NCBI GenBank assembly: GCA_009731375.1
Contig: BJOX01000125.1
Coordinates: forward strand, 182,579-227,219
Direction of reading: 5' to 3'
Origin: Paulinella micropora
Taxonomy: Eukaryota; Cercozoa; Imbricatea; Euglyphida
DNA: 44,641 nt
Made by a program: the position numbers and the translations under genes
The notes under the pieces: generated by a model
What the model saw: only the letters and a program-made list of their open reading frames with translations
Told to the model about the DNA's origin: nothing
The model's database searches: none
Shown here: piece by piece, positions 11,617-20,149 of the stretch
Position numbering within the stretch: the stretch's first letter is position 1
Layout of the letters: every line of letters starts with the position of its first letter

Positions 11617-13073
11617 TGTAGATAGATAGATATGTAGATAGATGACCTTGCCGCGGCGTTTGGAGGTGGAGGCGGCCGTGGAGCGCCTGTAAGAAGGCTG
11701 CACAACACATCGTCTTCATCTTTATCTTAACATATCAAAATCTTAATCTTTATGCGTCTATGTATGTATGTATGTATGTATGTATGTATGTATGTATTAT
11801 GTATGTATGTATGTATGTTATGTATGCATGTATATTTATGTATGTATATATGTATGTATGTATGCATGAATGTTATGCACGTATGTATGTTATGCATGTA
11901 TGTATGTTATGTATGTATGTATGCATGTATGCATGCATATATGTGTGTGATGTATGTAATGTAATGTATGTAATGTATGTAATGTAATTTTGTAATGTAA
12001 TGTTGCATGTAATGTATGTAAAAAAGTAATCATGGTATGCATGTAATGTAACGTAACGTGTAATGTGTAGTATGTAGTGTAAAGTGTCCTATATTATGTA
12101 CGTTATGTACGTGTTATGTATGTATGTATGTATGTATGTATGCATGTATGTATGTGTGTATGTATGCATGTGTGTATGTATGTATGTATGTATGTATATG
12201 TATGTATTTATGTATGTATGTATGCATATGTATGTATGTATGTATGTATGTACATATGTATGTATGTATGTGTGCACGTATGCATGCATGTATGTATGTA
12301 TGTAAGTATGTAATGTATGTATGTATGTATATGTATGTATGTGTGAAGATGTACGTATGTATGTATGTATGTATGTGCATGTATGTATGTATGTATGTTT
12401 GTACGTATGTATGTGCATGTATTTATGTATGTGTGTATGTATGTATGTATGTACGTACGTCGTATGTAACATACATATGTATGTATGTACATTGTATGTA
12501 TGACATATGTACGTGTATGTATGTATGTATGTATGTATGTGCATGCACGTATGTATGTCTGTATGTATGTACGTACGTATGTATGTATGTATGTATGTAT
12601 GCACGTATGCATGCATGTATGTATGTATGTATGTCTGTATGTATGTACATTATGTATGTATTTATGCACGTGAACGACACATCCACACAAAAATTGCATA
12701 TCGCCTGGCGATTTACACCTTCGTAAGCATCGAAGAATGCAAGTAATGCATCGAGAGGTATGATGCGCATGTTTTCTCCGATCGTTTATGTTAATGGTAA
12801 AACAACAAGCAGTGGAACCTCCTTTCTTCTTGTTCGTGGTTTTTCTTCCCCTGCTGATGGTTCCTTCTGCAACATCCAACGGTATAACTAGACGAGGATT
12901 AAGATAATGAGTCTATAATGCATAACTGAACCTTTTACAATATTTCGATCGATGTAAAAGTACATGAATTACGGTGATATGGGTATAGGAGCCTGGGCAC
13001 ATGCTGGTACCTTGATTTTGCTGTTCCCGGGCCTGTTCACGCCGTTCGTATTTGGAGCTTCATTTTCCTCCAT
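5641..13073 (-). CDS. gene A: charged, Glu-rich hypothetical protein (multi-exon span)
   Basis: The span of a reconstructed minus-strand gene from ATG 13073 to TGA 5641. The exons I support are 13073-13011, 12866-12819, 11686-11647, 10478-10417, 10154-10076, 9055-8972, 8706-8637, 8055-7943, 7641-7546, 7095-7042 and 6687-5641. Each is listed separately. From 10478 to the stop every junction keeps phase (2/1, 0, 0, 1/2, 0, 0, 0). Between 12819 and 11647 at least one exon is unresolved. The product is lysine/arginine-rich in the N-terminal half and extremely acidic in the C-terminal half, predicted largely coiled coil or disordered. I recognise no family. Confidence 0.6.
6753..6810. other. gap flanked by poly-C and (CA)n
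   Basis: 23 N at 6753-6775 sit between short C runs, followed by a (CA)n tract. This is within the last intron of gene A. Confidence 0.9.
7042..7095 (-). CDS. gene A exon (charged coiled coil)
   Basis: The acceptor is GATGAACAG. The exon reads [18 protein letters not shown] and the donor GTCCGC gives phase 0, matching the next exon at 6687. The donor choice is weak because the frame stays open further to 6925; a later donor is possible. Confidence 0.5.
7216..7540. repeat. compound microsatellite (GATA, TACA, GA, CAGA)
   Basis: GATA, GGAT, TACA, TA, GA and CAGA tracts lie back to back. They fill the intron between gene A exons at 7546 and 7095. Confidence 0.95.
7546..7641 (-). CDS. gene A exon (coiled coil)
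   Basis: The acceptor is CTACCTGCAG and the donor CAACAG/GTGCCG. The 32-residue exon reads [19 protein letters not shown] then [13 protein letters not shown], a classic charged helix. Its length is exactly 96 nt, phase 0 at both ends. Confidence 0.7.
7660..7870. repeat. (TAATG)n / (GTAAC)n pentamer array
   Basis: Imperfect pentanucleotide array on the plus strand with drift between GTAAT, GTAAC and GTAAG units. Intronic to gene A. Confidence 0.9.
7943..8055 (-). CDS. gene A Ala/Gly-rich exon (full copy)
   Basis: The acceptor is GTGTTGCAG and the donor ATGCGG/GTAGCA. With the G carried over from the exon at 8637 it reads [20 protein letters not shown] then [17 protein letters not shown]. Three shorter relatives of its first third lie upstream (8274, about 8356 and 8486). 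Confidence 0.65.
8240..8274 (-). pseudogene. partial copy of the Ala-rich exon head (1)
   Basis: Keeps the acceptor ATATGCAG and codes [13 protein letters not shown] in the same phase as the exon at 8055, then dissolves into (CA)n and (TA)n. No GT donor is obvious. Confidence 0.5.
8310..8356 (-). pseudogene. partial copy of the Ala-rich exon head (2)
   Basis: The same GTGCGGCGGCTGCGGC start as the other copies, coding [17 protein letters not shown] in phase. The acceptor AG is replaced by the end of a TACA tract (CATG), so it should not be spliced as an exon. Confidence 0.45.
8466..8486 (-). CDS. 21-nt candidate mini-exon, Ala-rich head copy (3)
   Basis: Bounded by CAGAGCAG and CAG/GTGAAG. 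It starts and ends in phase 1, so it could be included between the exons at 8637 and 8055 without shifting the frame, adding GAAAAGA. It may be only a decayed copy of the exon head. Confidence 0.35.
8637..8706 (-). CDS. gene A basic exon
   Basis: The acceptor is GTGTGGTCAG and the donor AAGAAGG/GTACGA. It reads [19 protein letters not shown] then GGKKG. Such Arg/Ser/Lys clusters are typical of nuclear-localisation or RNA-binding tails, which is inference only. The phase 1 end joins the Ala-rich exon at 8055. Confidence 0.65.
8707..8815. repeat. three tandem copies of a TTCTGACCACACATGA unit
   Basis: Units starting at about 8704, 8739 and 8794 share TTCTGACCACACA. The first two also share AATGGTTAA. 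They lie just upstream of the basic exon (minus strand), and on that strand each ends in TGTGTGGTCAGA, the acceptor sequence of that exon. They may be duplicated acceptor regions. Confidence 0.6.
8972..9055 (-). CDS. gene A exon (Lys/Glu-rich helix)
   Basis: The acceptor is TGTTGGCAG and the donor GAAAAG/GTCTAC. 28 residues in phase 0: [18 protein letters not shown] then [11 protein letters not shown] partial head copy coding ATAKKHKR lies just upstream at about 9140-9116. Confidence 0.65.
9116..9140 (-). pseudogene. partial head copy of the SRVTAKK exon
   Basis: Follows an acceptor-like TGGCCTCAG. It keeps the ACGGCCAAGAAGCA core of the exon at 9055 but is two bases shorter between the AG and that core. 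Direct use would therefore shift the frame. It then enters (TGTA)n and (GT)n. Confidence 0.5.
9206..9949. other. poly-G run and 703-N gap
   Basis: About 33 G precede the gap at 9247-9949. Any gene A exons inside are lost. The phases on either side still match, so a missing exon is not required. Confidence 0.9.
9974..9997 (-). CDS. 24-nt candidate mini-exon, tail copy of the SPFDV exon
   Basis: Bounded by a CT-tract acceptor TTCATCCAG and the donor GAG/GTTCGG. It codes TPSLMKSE in phase 0 on both sides and mirrors the end of the exon at 10154-10076 (PPSPMKSE). It could be spliced in without changing the frame. The donor context GTTCGGG also resembles the parent donor GTGCGGG. Confidence 0.45.
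10076..10154 (-). CDS. gene A exon SPFDV
   Basis: The acceptor is TTGTGCAG and the donor GCGAG/GTGCGG. With AA carried from the previous exon it reads [19 protein letters not shown] then PPSPMKSE. The phase fit (2 into 1) is exact. The Pro-rich end recurs in the copy at 9997. Confidence 0.7.
10232..10411. repeat. (GA)n tract
   Basis: Imperfect GA repeat with GGA and AAG interruptions, intronic to gene A. On the coding strand it is (CT)n. Confidence 0.95.
10417..10478 (-). CDS. gene A exon FTEAEAK
   Basis: The acceptor is ATCTAG and the donor CTACAA/GTACAT. It reads [20 protein letters not shown] plus two bases that complete Lys with the next exon. A charged helix. Confidence 0.65.
10637..10692. 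repeat. poly-C tract of about 56
   Basis: An uninterrupted C run, bordered by apparently unique sequence (10540-10630 and 10693-10915). I find no convincing exon in those flanks, although GCAGGGTAAGT at 10729-10735 resembles a plus-strand donor. Confidence 0.95.
10913..11325. repeat. (GATA)n, (GGTA)n, (GCTA)n and (TGTA)n array
   Basis: Tetranucleotide tracts differing by one base per unit lie in blocks, as expected of stepwise microsatellite evolution. Confidence 0.95.
11330..11585. other. unique island sharing a core with the 43.25 kb repeat
   Basis: Non-repetitive DNA containing GCACTGTGGTGTATTCCGGG, close to the core of the inverted repeats at 43.27 and 44.6 kb. Minus-strand frames here ([34 protein letters not shown]) look protein-like but have no clear splice sites. 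This could be a decayed element copy or unrecognised gene A exons. Confidence 0.4.
11647..11686 (-). CDS. gene A candidate exon RSTAAS
   Basis: The acceptor is TTCTTACAG and the donor GGCAAG/GTCATC. One base completes a codon, then [14 protein letters not shown] basic peptide with an RRG core. Confidence 0.5.
11755..12665. repeat. (TGTA)n array with TGCA and TACG variants
   Basis: About 900 bp of TGTA-type units interrupted by GTAATGTAAT blocks (11950-12115). The open frames here ([16 protein letters not shown]) are translated repeat. Confidence 0.95.
12719..12775 (-). CDS. gene A, uncertain exon with good donor
   Basis: A strong donor GAAG/GTGTAA follows a protein-like frame [17 protein letters not shown]. 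No convincing acceptor is visible upstream, and the phase does not link exon 12819 to exon 11686 in this frame. Low confidence. Confidence 0.25.
12819..12866 (-). CDS. gene A exon 2
   Basis: The acceptor is GATGTTGCAG. 48 nt in phase 0 read [16 protein letters not shown], then the donor GTTCCA (weak). It follows exon 1 in the correct phase. Confidence 0.55.
13011..13073 (-). CDS. gene A first coding exon
   Basis: ATG at 13073 with purine at -3. It codes [20 protein letters not shown] and K, then the donor ATCAAG/GTACCA in phase 0. It sits at the edge of a long unique AT-rich region that would hold the promoter. The start is chosen as the only ATG in this exon. Confidence 0.6.
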
Positions 13074-13400
13074 TGTGAAACGTCGGACTCAGCCCGCTGG
13101 AAGAGCAGGAAATGTCCTTTGTTCACTCTGAAGGAACAACTCCTTGTGACAAGCTGTGTCTTCAACGTTCGTGCAAGCTTCCCGAACAGAAAAGCAGAAA
13201 AATTTCAAAACCAAATTCGGTTGTCCACTTTGTACCTGCAACGCTTTTTGACTGCGCGGACCGCCCGGTTCTGCCTGTAGGGTTCGCCACCAAACTTCTC
13301 TTTTTCGGCTCCGGTGAAATATCATTTCCAGGTGGTGCCAATTTAGAACGCCCTGCGGGCGGGGGGTGCCACTTTAGTGGCAATGTGAAAACAAAAATTT
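13074..13400. promoter_or_regulatory. upstream region of gene A
   Basis: About 330 bp of non-repetitive DNA upstream of the gene A ATG. It shares TATCATTTCCAG and TGGTGCCAATT with 20217-20245. No TATA or initiator element can be assigned with confidence. Confidence 0.3.
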
Positions 13401-13604
13401 CTACTGAAACTTAAAAGTTACTACTAGTACTAGTAAACTATGTAAACTTCTAGAATTAATGTAACTTCCGAAGTGTATACGTACTAGACGTACATGTACA
13501 TGTAAATTAAACTATATATACATGTATGTTGAAGTTGACGTCACAAGTTGTGAACTTGAGCTTGTGAATGAAGTTAAAGACTATTTGATCGCGAATTCAA
13601 ACTT

Positions 13605-13790
13605 ACTTAGTTACTATTACTACTACTATAGCTAGTACTACTACAGTACAGTACTAGTACTAGTACTACTACAGTACAGTACTAGTACTAGTACTAGCTA
13701 AGTAGTACTAGTACTAGTAGTAGTACTACTACTACTACAGTAGTACTAGTAGTACTACTCAGTATAGTAGTGTCTAAGACACTGGTGCTA
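13605..13790. repeat. palindrome-rich AGTACT/ACTAGT array
   Basis: Dense overlapping AGTACT, ACTAGT and TACTAC units. Both hexamers are self-complementary, so the region can fold on itself in many registers. Similar scattered motifs occur around 4840-4990. Confidence 0.85.
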
Positions 13791-13949
13791 GTTATAAATT
13801 ACCAATTGGTAATGATATTAAAAGACTTAAAGCAACCGGAAAAATAATCTAATTTTATTTTTTAAATGAAAAATGTTATAATCTAATAATATTATCAACT
13901 TGGACTCAAAAAAATTTAAGTAAAAAGTTGCGAACGGCCTTCGCCCGCC

Positions 13950-14095
<146 letters not shown>

Positions 14096-14164
14096 TATGT
14101 ACGTTTTGCGTATGTTTGCGTATGTTATACATGGTATGGATGCTGTGTATGTTATGTATGTTAG

Positions 14165-14248
14165 ATAGGTAGGTAGGTAGGTAGGTAGGTAGGTAGATAG
14201 GGAGGTAGAGGGAGGGGTTTGAGGCGCCGGGTGGAGCGTCCAAAACCA

Positions 14249-14330
<82 letters not shown>

Positions 14331-14392
14331 AAGAGAGAGAGATAGAGAGAGATAGATAGAGGAGAGAGAGAGATAGATACAGGGAGAGATAG

Positions 14393-14448
<56 letters not shown>

Positions 14449-14478
14449 GAGAGAGAGAGAGAAGAGAAGAAAGAAAGC

Positions 14479-14538
<60 letters not shown>

Positions 14539-14664
14539 ATGGATGGATGGATACATAGACGGGCCGCTTCATGCTCCGTTCGCTCGCTTCGCTCGCTCCG
14601 GAGCCTGCATCAGCATACCTGGCTGTGCGAGATAGTAAATAGATAGATAGAAAGATAGATAGAT

Positions 14665-14719
<55 letters not shown>

Positions 14720-14745
14720 CAGATAGATAGACAGATAGATAGATG
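14165..14745. repeat. GGTA, GA, GATA, GAAA and GATG arrays
   Basis: Successive tetra- and dinucleotide tracts. A short unique island at 14555-14635 codes nothing I can support. Confidence 0.95.
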
Positions 14746-14930
14746 TCTGTATGTCTGTCTGTATGTATGTATTTATGTATGTATGTATGCATGTATGTAT
14801 GTATGTATATGTATGTATATGTATGTATATGCATGCATGTATGTATGCATGTATGTATGCATGCATATATGCATGTACATTGTATGTATGTATGCATGTA
14901 TGTATGTATGTATGTATGTATGTATGAGTA
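14745..14930. repeat. (TGTA)n tract
   Basis: TGTA units with TGCA variants leading into the GAGTAT satellite. Confidence 0.95.
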
Positions 14931-16785
14931 TGAGTATGAGTATAAGTATGAGTATGAGTATGAGTATGAGTATGAGTATGAGTATGAGTATGAGTCTAGT
15001 GAGTATGATACTCATATACTCATACACTCATACACTCATACACTCATACACTCATACTCATATACTCATATGAGTATGAGTATGAGTGTATGAGTATGAG
15101 TATGAGTATATGAGTATGTGAGTATATGAGTATATGAGTATATGAGTATATGAGTATATGAGTATATGAGAATATGAGTATATGAGTATATGAGAATATG
15201 AGTATATGAGTATGAGTTTAAGTATGAGTATGAGTGTGAGTATGAGTATGAGTATGAGTATGAGTATGAGTATGAGTATATGAGTATATGAGTATATGAG
15301 TATATGAGTATATGAGTATATGAGTATATGAGTATATGAGTATATGAGTATATGAGTATACGAGTATGAGTATGAGTATGAGTATGAGTATGAGTATGAG
15401 TATGAGTATGAGTATGAGTATATGAGTATGAGTATATGAGTATGAGTATATGAGTATGAGTATGAGTATGAGTATGAGTATGAGTATGAGTATGAGTATG
15501 AGTATNNNNNNNNNNNNNNNNNNNNNNNNNNNNNNNNNNNNNNNNNNNNNNNNNNNNNNNNNNNNNNNNNNNNNNNNNNNNNNNNNNNNNNNNNNNNNNN
15601 NNNNNNNNNNNNNNNNNNNNNNNNNNNNNNNNNNNNNNNNNNNNNNNNNNNNNNNNNNNNNNNNNNNNNNNNNNNNNNNNNNNNNNNNNNNNNNNNNNNN
15701 NNNNNNNNNNNNNNNNNNNNNNNNNNNNNNNNNNNNNNNNNNCAGAGTCAGAGTCAGAGTCAGAGTCAGAGTCAGAGTCAGAGGTAGAGTCAGAGTCAGA
15801 GTCAGAGTCAGAGTCAGAGTCAGAGTCAGAGTCAGAGTCAGAGTCAGAGTCAGAGAGTCAGAGAGTCAGAGAGTCAGAGAGTCAGAGAGTCAGAGAGTCA
15901 GAGTCAGAGAGTCAGAGAGAGAGTCAGAGTCAGAGAGAGAGTCAGAGTCAGAGAGAGAGTCAGAGTTAGAGAGAGAGTCAGAGAGTCAGTGAGTCAGAGA
16001 GTCAGAGAGTCAGAGAGTCAGTCAGAGAGTCAGAGAGTCAGAGAGTCAGGGAGTCAGAGAGTCAGGAGTCAGAGAGTCAGAGAGTCAGAGAGTCAGAGAG
16101 TCAGGGAGTCAGGGAATCAGGGAGTCAGAGAGTCAGTCAGAGAGTCAGAGAGTCAGAGAGTCAGAGAGTCAGAGAGAGAGTCAGAGAGTCAGAGAGAGAG
16201 TCAGAGAGTCAGAGAGAGAGAGTCAGAGAGTCAGAGAGAGAGAGAGAGAGAGAGTCAGAGAGTCAGAGAGAGAGTCAGAGAGTCAGAGAGAGAGTCAGAG
16301 AGTCAGAGAGTCAGAGAGAGAGTCAGAGAGTCAGAGAGTCAGAGAGAGAGTCAGAGAGTCAGAGTCTGAGAGTCTGAGAGTCTGAGAGTCAGAAAGTCAG
16401 AGAGTCAGAGTCAGAGTCAGAGAGTCAGAGTCAGAGTCAGAGTCAGAGTCAGAGTAAGAGTAAGAGTAATAGTAAGAGTAAGAGTAAGAGTAAGAGTAAG
16501 AGTAAGAGAGTAAGAGTAAGAGTAAGAGTAAGAGTAAGAGTAAGAGAGTAAGAGTAAGAGAGTAAGAGTAAGAGTAAGAGTAAGAGTAAGAGTAAGAGTA
16601 AGAGTAAGAGTAAGAGTAAGAGTAAGAGTAAGAGAGAGTAAGAGTAAGAGTAAGAGTAAGAGTAAGAGTAAGAGTAAGAGTAAGAGTAAGAGCAGAGCAG
16701 AGCAGAGCAGAGCAGAGCAGAGTAGAGTAGAGTAGAGTAGAGTAGAGTAGAGTAGAGTAGAGTAGAGTAGAGGAGTAGAGGAGAG
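14925..16785. repeat. graded GAGTNN satellite
   Basis: A near-continuous array whose unit changes along its length: GAGTAT (14925-15505, with an inverted CATACT block near 15010-15070), a gap at 15506-15742, GAGTCA with GA insertions (15743-16450), GAGTAA (16450-16690), GAGCA (16690-16722), then GAGTA (16722-16772). All share GAG at the start of the unit. Confidence 0.95.
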
Positions 16786-16913
16786 GAGAGGAGACGAGAC
16801 GAGAGGAGAAAGAGAGAGGAGAGGAAGAGGAGAGGTATGACGAAGTTATGGACCTGCCGGCCAGTAGTAGTAGTAGTAGTAGTAAGATAGGATGGCAGCC
16901 CCCTTGTCAAGGA

Positions 16914-17303
16914 CTATGATCCTACAGACGCACCAGAAGCAAGACCCCTGGTTAGTCTTTGAACATGTTTATAAAATCTCCTAAGAAACAACCTCATAGC
17001 ATCAACAGAATGTAACGAATTCAGACAAGTTGAATGTAAAAGATGTATCCATTGATTTGAAGAAATCAAACTATTCCATGAAAGACAAGAACCAAAACAT
17101 TGAATCTGTAAAGTAACTAAAGTAGAAAAGCAAGGAGTACAATCTTGAAAAACATGAGTTTCATAATGAATCTTATTATGACATATATCACAGATCACAT
17201 CAACAGGGGAACCAAAACCACGATTAGATAATCCAAACCTCAAACAACCCGCTCTTGCCAAAGATATTAATCTCCTTCCTCCCTCATAATTACGACCTTT
17301 TAA
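16914..17303 (-). pseudogene. LINE ORF2 C-terminal segment with Cys/His motif
   Basis: In the same frame as the reverse transcriptase segment and separated from it by a single TAG at 17304-17306. It contains CDICHNKIHYETHVFQDC, of the type of the C-terminal zinc-knuckle region of many LINE ORF2 proteins, and ends at a stop at 16914. Whether the TAG is natural or a mutation cannot be told from one copy. Confidence 0.7.
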
Positions 17304-19127
17304 CTAAAACTCCATGTCTAAGTTCGTTTTCACACGTTTATAAATAAACAAAGAAGACGCGCGTAATTTCTCTCTCCAATCTTTCTGTTCACAATCATGA
17401 ATAATCTTTTTTAACCTTGACTTAGAAGAGTTCTTAATAAAAACAAGTGAATCCTGAACTGCACTACAAGGCAACAACCTCTTAATATCTCTAAATAATC
17501 TTGTAACCCAATTATTACAAGCATGACTAATAGCATTGAAACAACTAATTTTGAACATGCGGACTAATAAAGAATCTTCTGGCATTGACAGTAAAGACTG
17601 GAAGAAAACCAATCTCCTATAGTCACCTCGCCCAACCGACGACCACAAACCCAGCTCACCCTGACAAGCCAGACTAGGAAAATCTCTAGGGACACGCAAC
17701 ACTTTTCTCGCAACACTATTGTTGAATGTATCACCCTCCTTCCAACAAAATTCAGGATGCCAAAACTCACTTCCCCAATCCATAGATTGAAACACAGACC
17801 CAAAAATTAATTGCATGGCAATATTAGGTGCAATACCTCTTCTAACTCCCATGGCTAACACCATATTCAAATTCTGCTTAGCTTTCTGTATCCTATCTTC
17901 TTTCATAATTTTCCAGGACAAATCACTCTCAAAGATCACTCCCAAATACTTGTATGAGGTAGCAATTGCCACCCTCACACCTAACAAATTCCAAATAATA
18001 TTCTGACCTTCACTCTTACTATTAAACACAACAACATTAGACTTATCTTGATTGTATTCCCCATTATTAGAACGGGCCCATTCCCCACATAAATCTAATT
18101 GCTTTTGTAAGTTTGACGGGGAATTTGCTAACAAAACAATATCATCAATATACAAAAGACAAGAAATACGCAGGGGAGAAATCAAATTATTGTCTGAGCT
18201 GTTAGCCCCAATCGAGATACCCGTATTAGAGTCACGTAACAACTTCGCTAAATCAGCTGTATATAAACAGTAAAGCAAAGGAGAAAGAGGGCACCCTTGT
18301 CTCACTCCTCTCCCTGCATCAAACCAATCAGACATACCATTCTGAATATCAACTCTACTCTGAACTGAATGATAAAGGCCTTTCAACGCACGTAAGAAAA
18401 AAGCAGAAACTCCCAACCTTTCCAATTTCATCCAAAGTAAATCTCTCTCAACAGAATCATAAGCCTTAGACACATCTAAAAAAGCAGAGAACACAGGACC
18501 CTTATGGTTAGCAAGTAATTCATGGAGCAAAAAAATCTGGTGCTGTCCCCCCCTACCTCTTCTTGCTCCTCCTTGTTCGACAGGCAAAATATCATTCTGC
18601 GTAACCCAATCAGTTAATCTATTTAACAAAAGAGTAGCATAAAATTTATCAATCACAGATAACAAAGTGACAGGCCTAAACTGATCAGCTTTTGTTCTAC
18701 CTCCTTTACCTTTATAGATAGGCTTAATAATACCCCTAGTATGGTCCAAAGGCTTAATACCAGTGGCTAAACATCTATTAAATAAAGCAGTAAACAGACA
18801 TCTTGCATTTTTGCTCTCAGTAAGAAGCCACAACAAAATCTCTCCCGGAATTCCATCTGGCCCTACTGCCTTATTGGGCCTTAAAGAGACTTCAGCTTTC
18901 TTAATTTCGTCATCAGTAAAAAATTGTTTATCTAATGAGAAAACAACAGACTGAAAGCTTACTCCATTCACACTTGCAAGCTTGTGCGTGGGAGGTGCAG
19001 GCAAATTACTAGGTCGATTCAACTGTTCATGGTATTGCTTTGCAAAAACTGTAGCTGCTTCCTTACCAACCACCACCTCTCCTCCATCATTCTCAATCTG
19101 TCTCGGACTATCTGATTCTTTACCCAA
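17304..19127 (-). pseudogene. LINE reverse transcriptase segment
   Basis: Non-LTR RT blocks are in order: NKAVGPDGIPGEIL, the fingers block FRPVTLLSVIDKFYATLLLN, EQGGARRGRGGQHQ, palm motif A AFLDVSKAYDSVERDLL, GRGVRQGCPLSPLLY, and the catalytic motif as YIDDI (usual form YADD), then KSNVVVFN. The two catalytic Asp are present. Thumb and linker follow to a stop at 17304. The frame begins after a frameshift near 19165 (upstream residues AWAILRRFLG). Confidence 0.9.
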
Positions 19128-20013
19128 GAACCTCCTCAGAATAGCCCATGCTTTGCGTGGGTTTGCTCTCTACTACTACCTGACGCAAATCCTCCTCTTT
19201 TCTCTCATTTCGTAGCTCCTTCGATTTATTCTTAAACAACAAATTGAAATCCTTTAAATCCACAATAATCTTTCTTTCACTCCTATCTTTAGTGTGTGCC
19301 AGCTGACGAAGTAACTCTAACTTCTTCTTTCTTAACTCTTTCAACACAGGATGTACAAAAAAATTAGCATGCTTTTGGATATGTCTCCTATTTCTCGCCA
19401 CAACATCAATGATGGGGCAATACTTTGAGTAAAAGAATTGGAGGATGTCTTCAGAAGAAGCATCATGAAGGTCACACGGCAAGGCAGGAAGAGAATCAAC
19501 ACATACATTCAGATCAACATGTCTTTTCCAAGCATACTTTGTTTTTTGAGGTATGTAGTTCCCACCACTCTGCTGACTTGTGGAATTCGACTTTTGCATC
19601 TTGACATCTACAGTAATCAACTTGTGATCACTAAAAGGAATGAAGTAATGAGGCCAAGTAACGTAATTGTCAACATCACTGACTAGCATAGGAGAGCAAA
19701 AACAATAATCTAACAAAGAATCGTTACCCTTTGCAGCACAAAAAGTGTAATCAGCTTCCCCAAGTAAACCAGTCAATAAAACCAGAGGCACAGATTCCAA
19801 ATTTCGAACAAATTCATCAGCTTGTGACGTAGTATTCCCATGGGGGTTCGGAACTTCCTCACCAATCCTCCACTAACTTGCCCTGAAGACTCATAATCAA
19901 TATACTTCAAATCACAGTCAAATAAATTCGTCTAGTAGCACCAACTTGGAAATTAAAATCACCCAACAAGATAATGTTATAATTGGCAGTCTGTGCCAAG
20001 TGAAAAAAATGTG
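19120..20013 (-). pseudogene. LINE AP-endonuclease C-terminal part
   Basis: The intact frame 19800-19120 contains DSLLDYCFCSPML and the endonuclease motif FSDHKLITVDVK. Further upstream in broken frames is NIILLGDFNFQVG (GDFN motif) at about 19990-19950. One or more frameshifts lie between 19950 and 19800. The domain start is missing. Confidence 0.8.
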
Positions 20014-20016
20014 GTG

Positions 20017-20148
20017 TGCCACCCTGTCGGATTTTTGTGGGTATTTTGTTTAGTATTTAAGCCGGAAAAATTCTCTGAATGTTGTTATGGACCGGCCGGC
20101 CAGTGAAAAAAAAATGTGGTGTGCCACCCTGCCAAATTTGTGTGGGTA
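20017..20148. repeat. 45-bp direct repeat beside the LINE 5' end
   Basis: The segment starting GTGAAAAAAATGTGGTGTGC occurs at 20017-20061 and again at 20102-20148. Between the copies lies one half of the presumed LINE target-site duplication. Confidence 0.75.
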
Positions 20149-20149
20149 A

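Larger units (their letters stand above)
16866..20016 (-). mobile_element. 5'-truncated APE-type LINE
   Basis: A minus-strand non-LTR retrotransposon with, in order, the end of an AP-endonuclease domain, a reverse transcriptase and a C-terminal Cys/His region, then a (TAC)n 3' tail at 16865-16886. It is 5'-truncated within the endonuclease, has frameshifts and an in-frame stop, and so is inactive. A 21-bp direct repeat with one mismatch (16845-16865 and 20088-20108) brackets it loosely and may be the target-site duplication. Clade not assigned. Confidence 0.85.
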
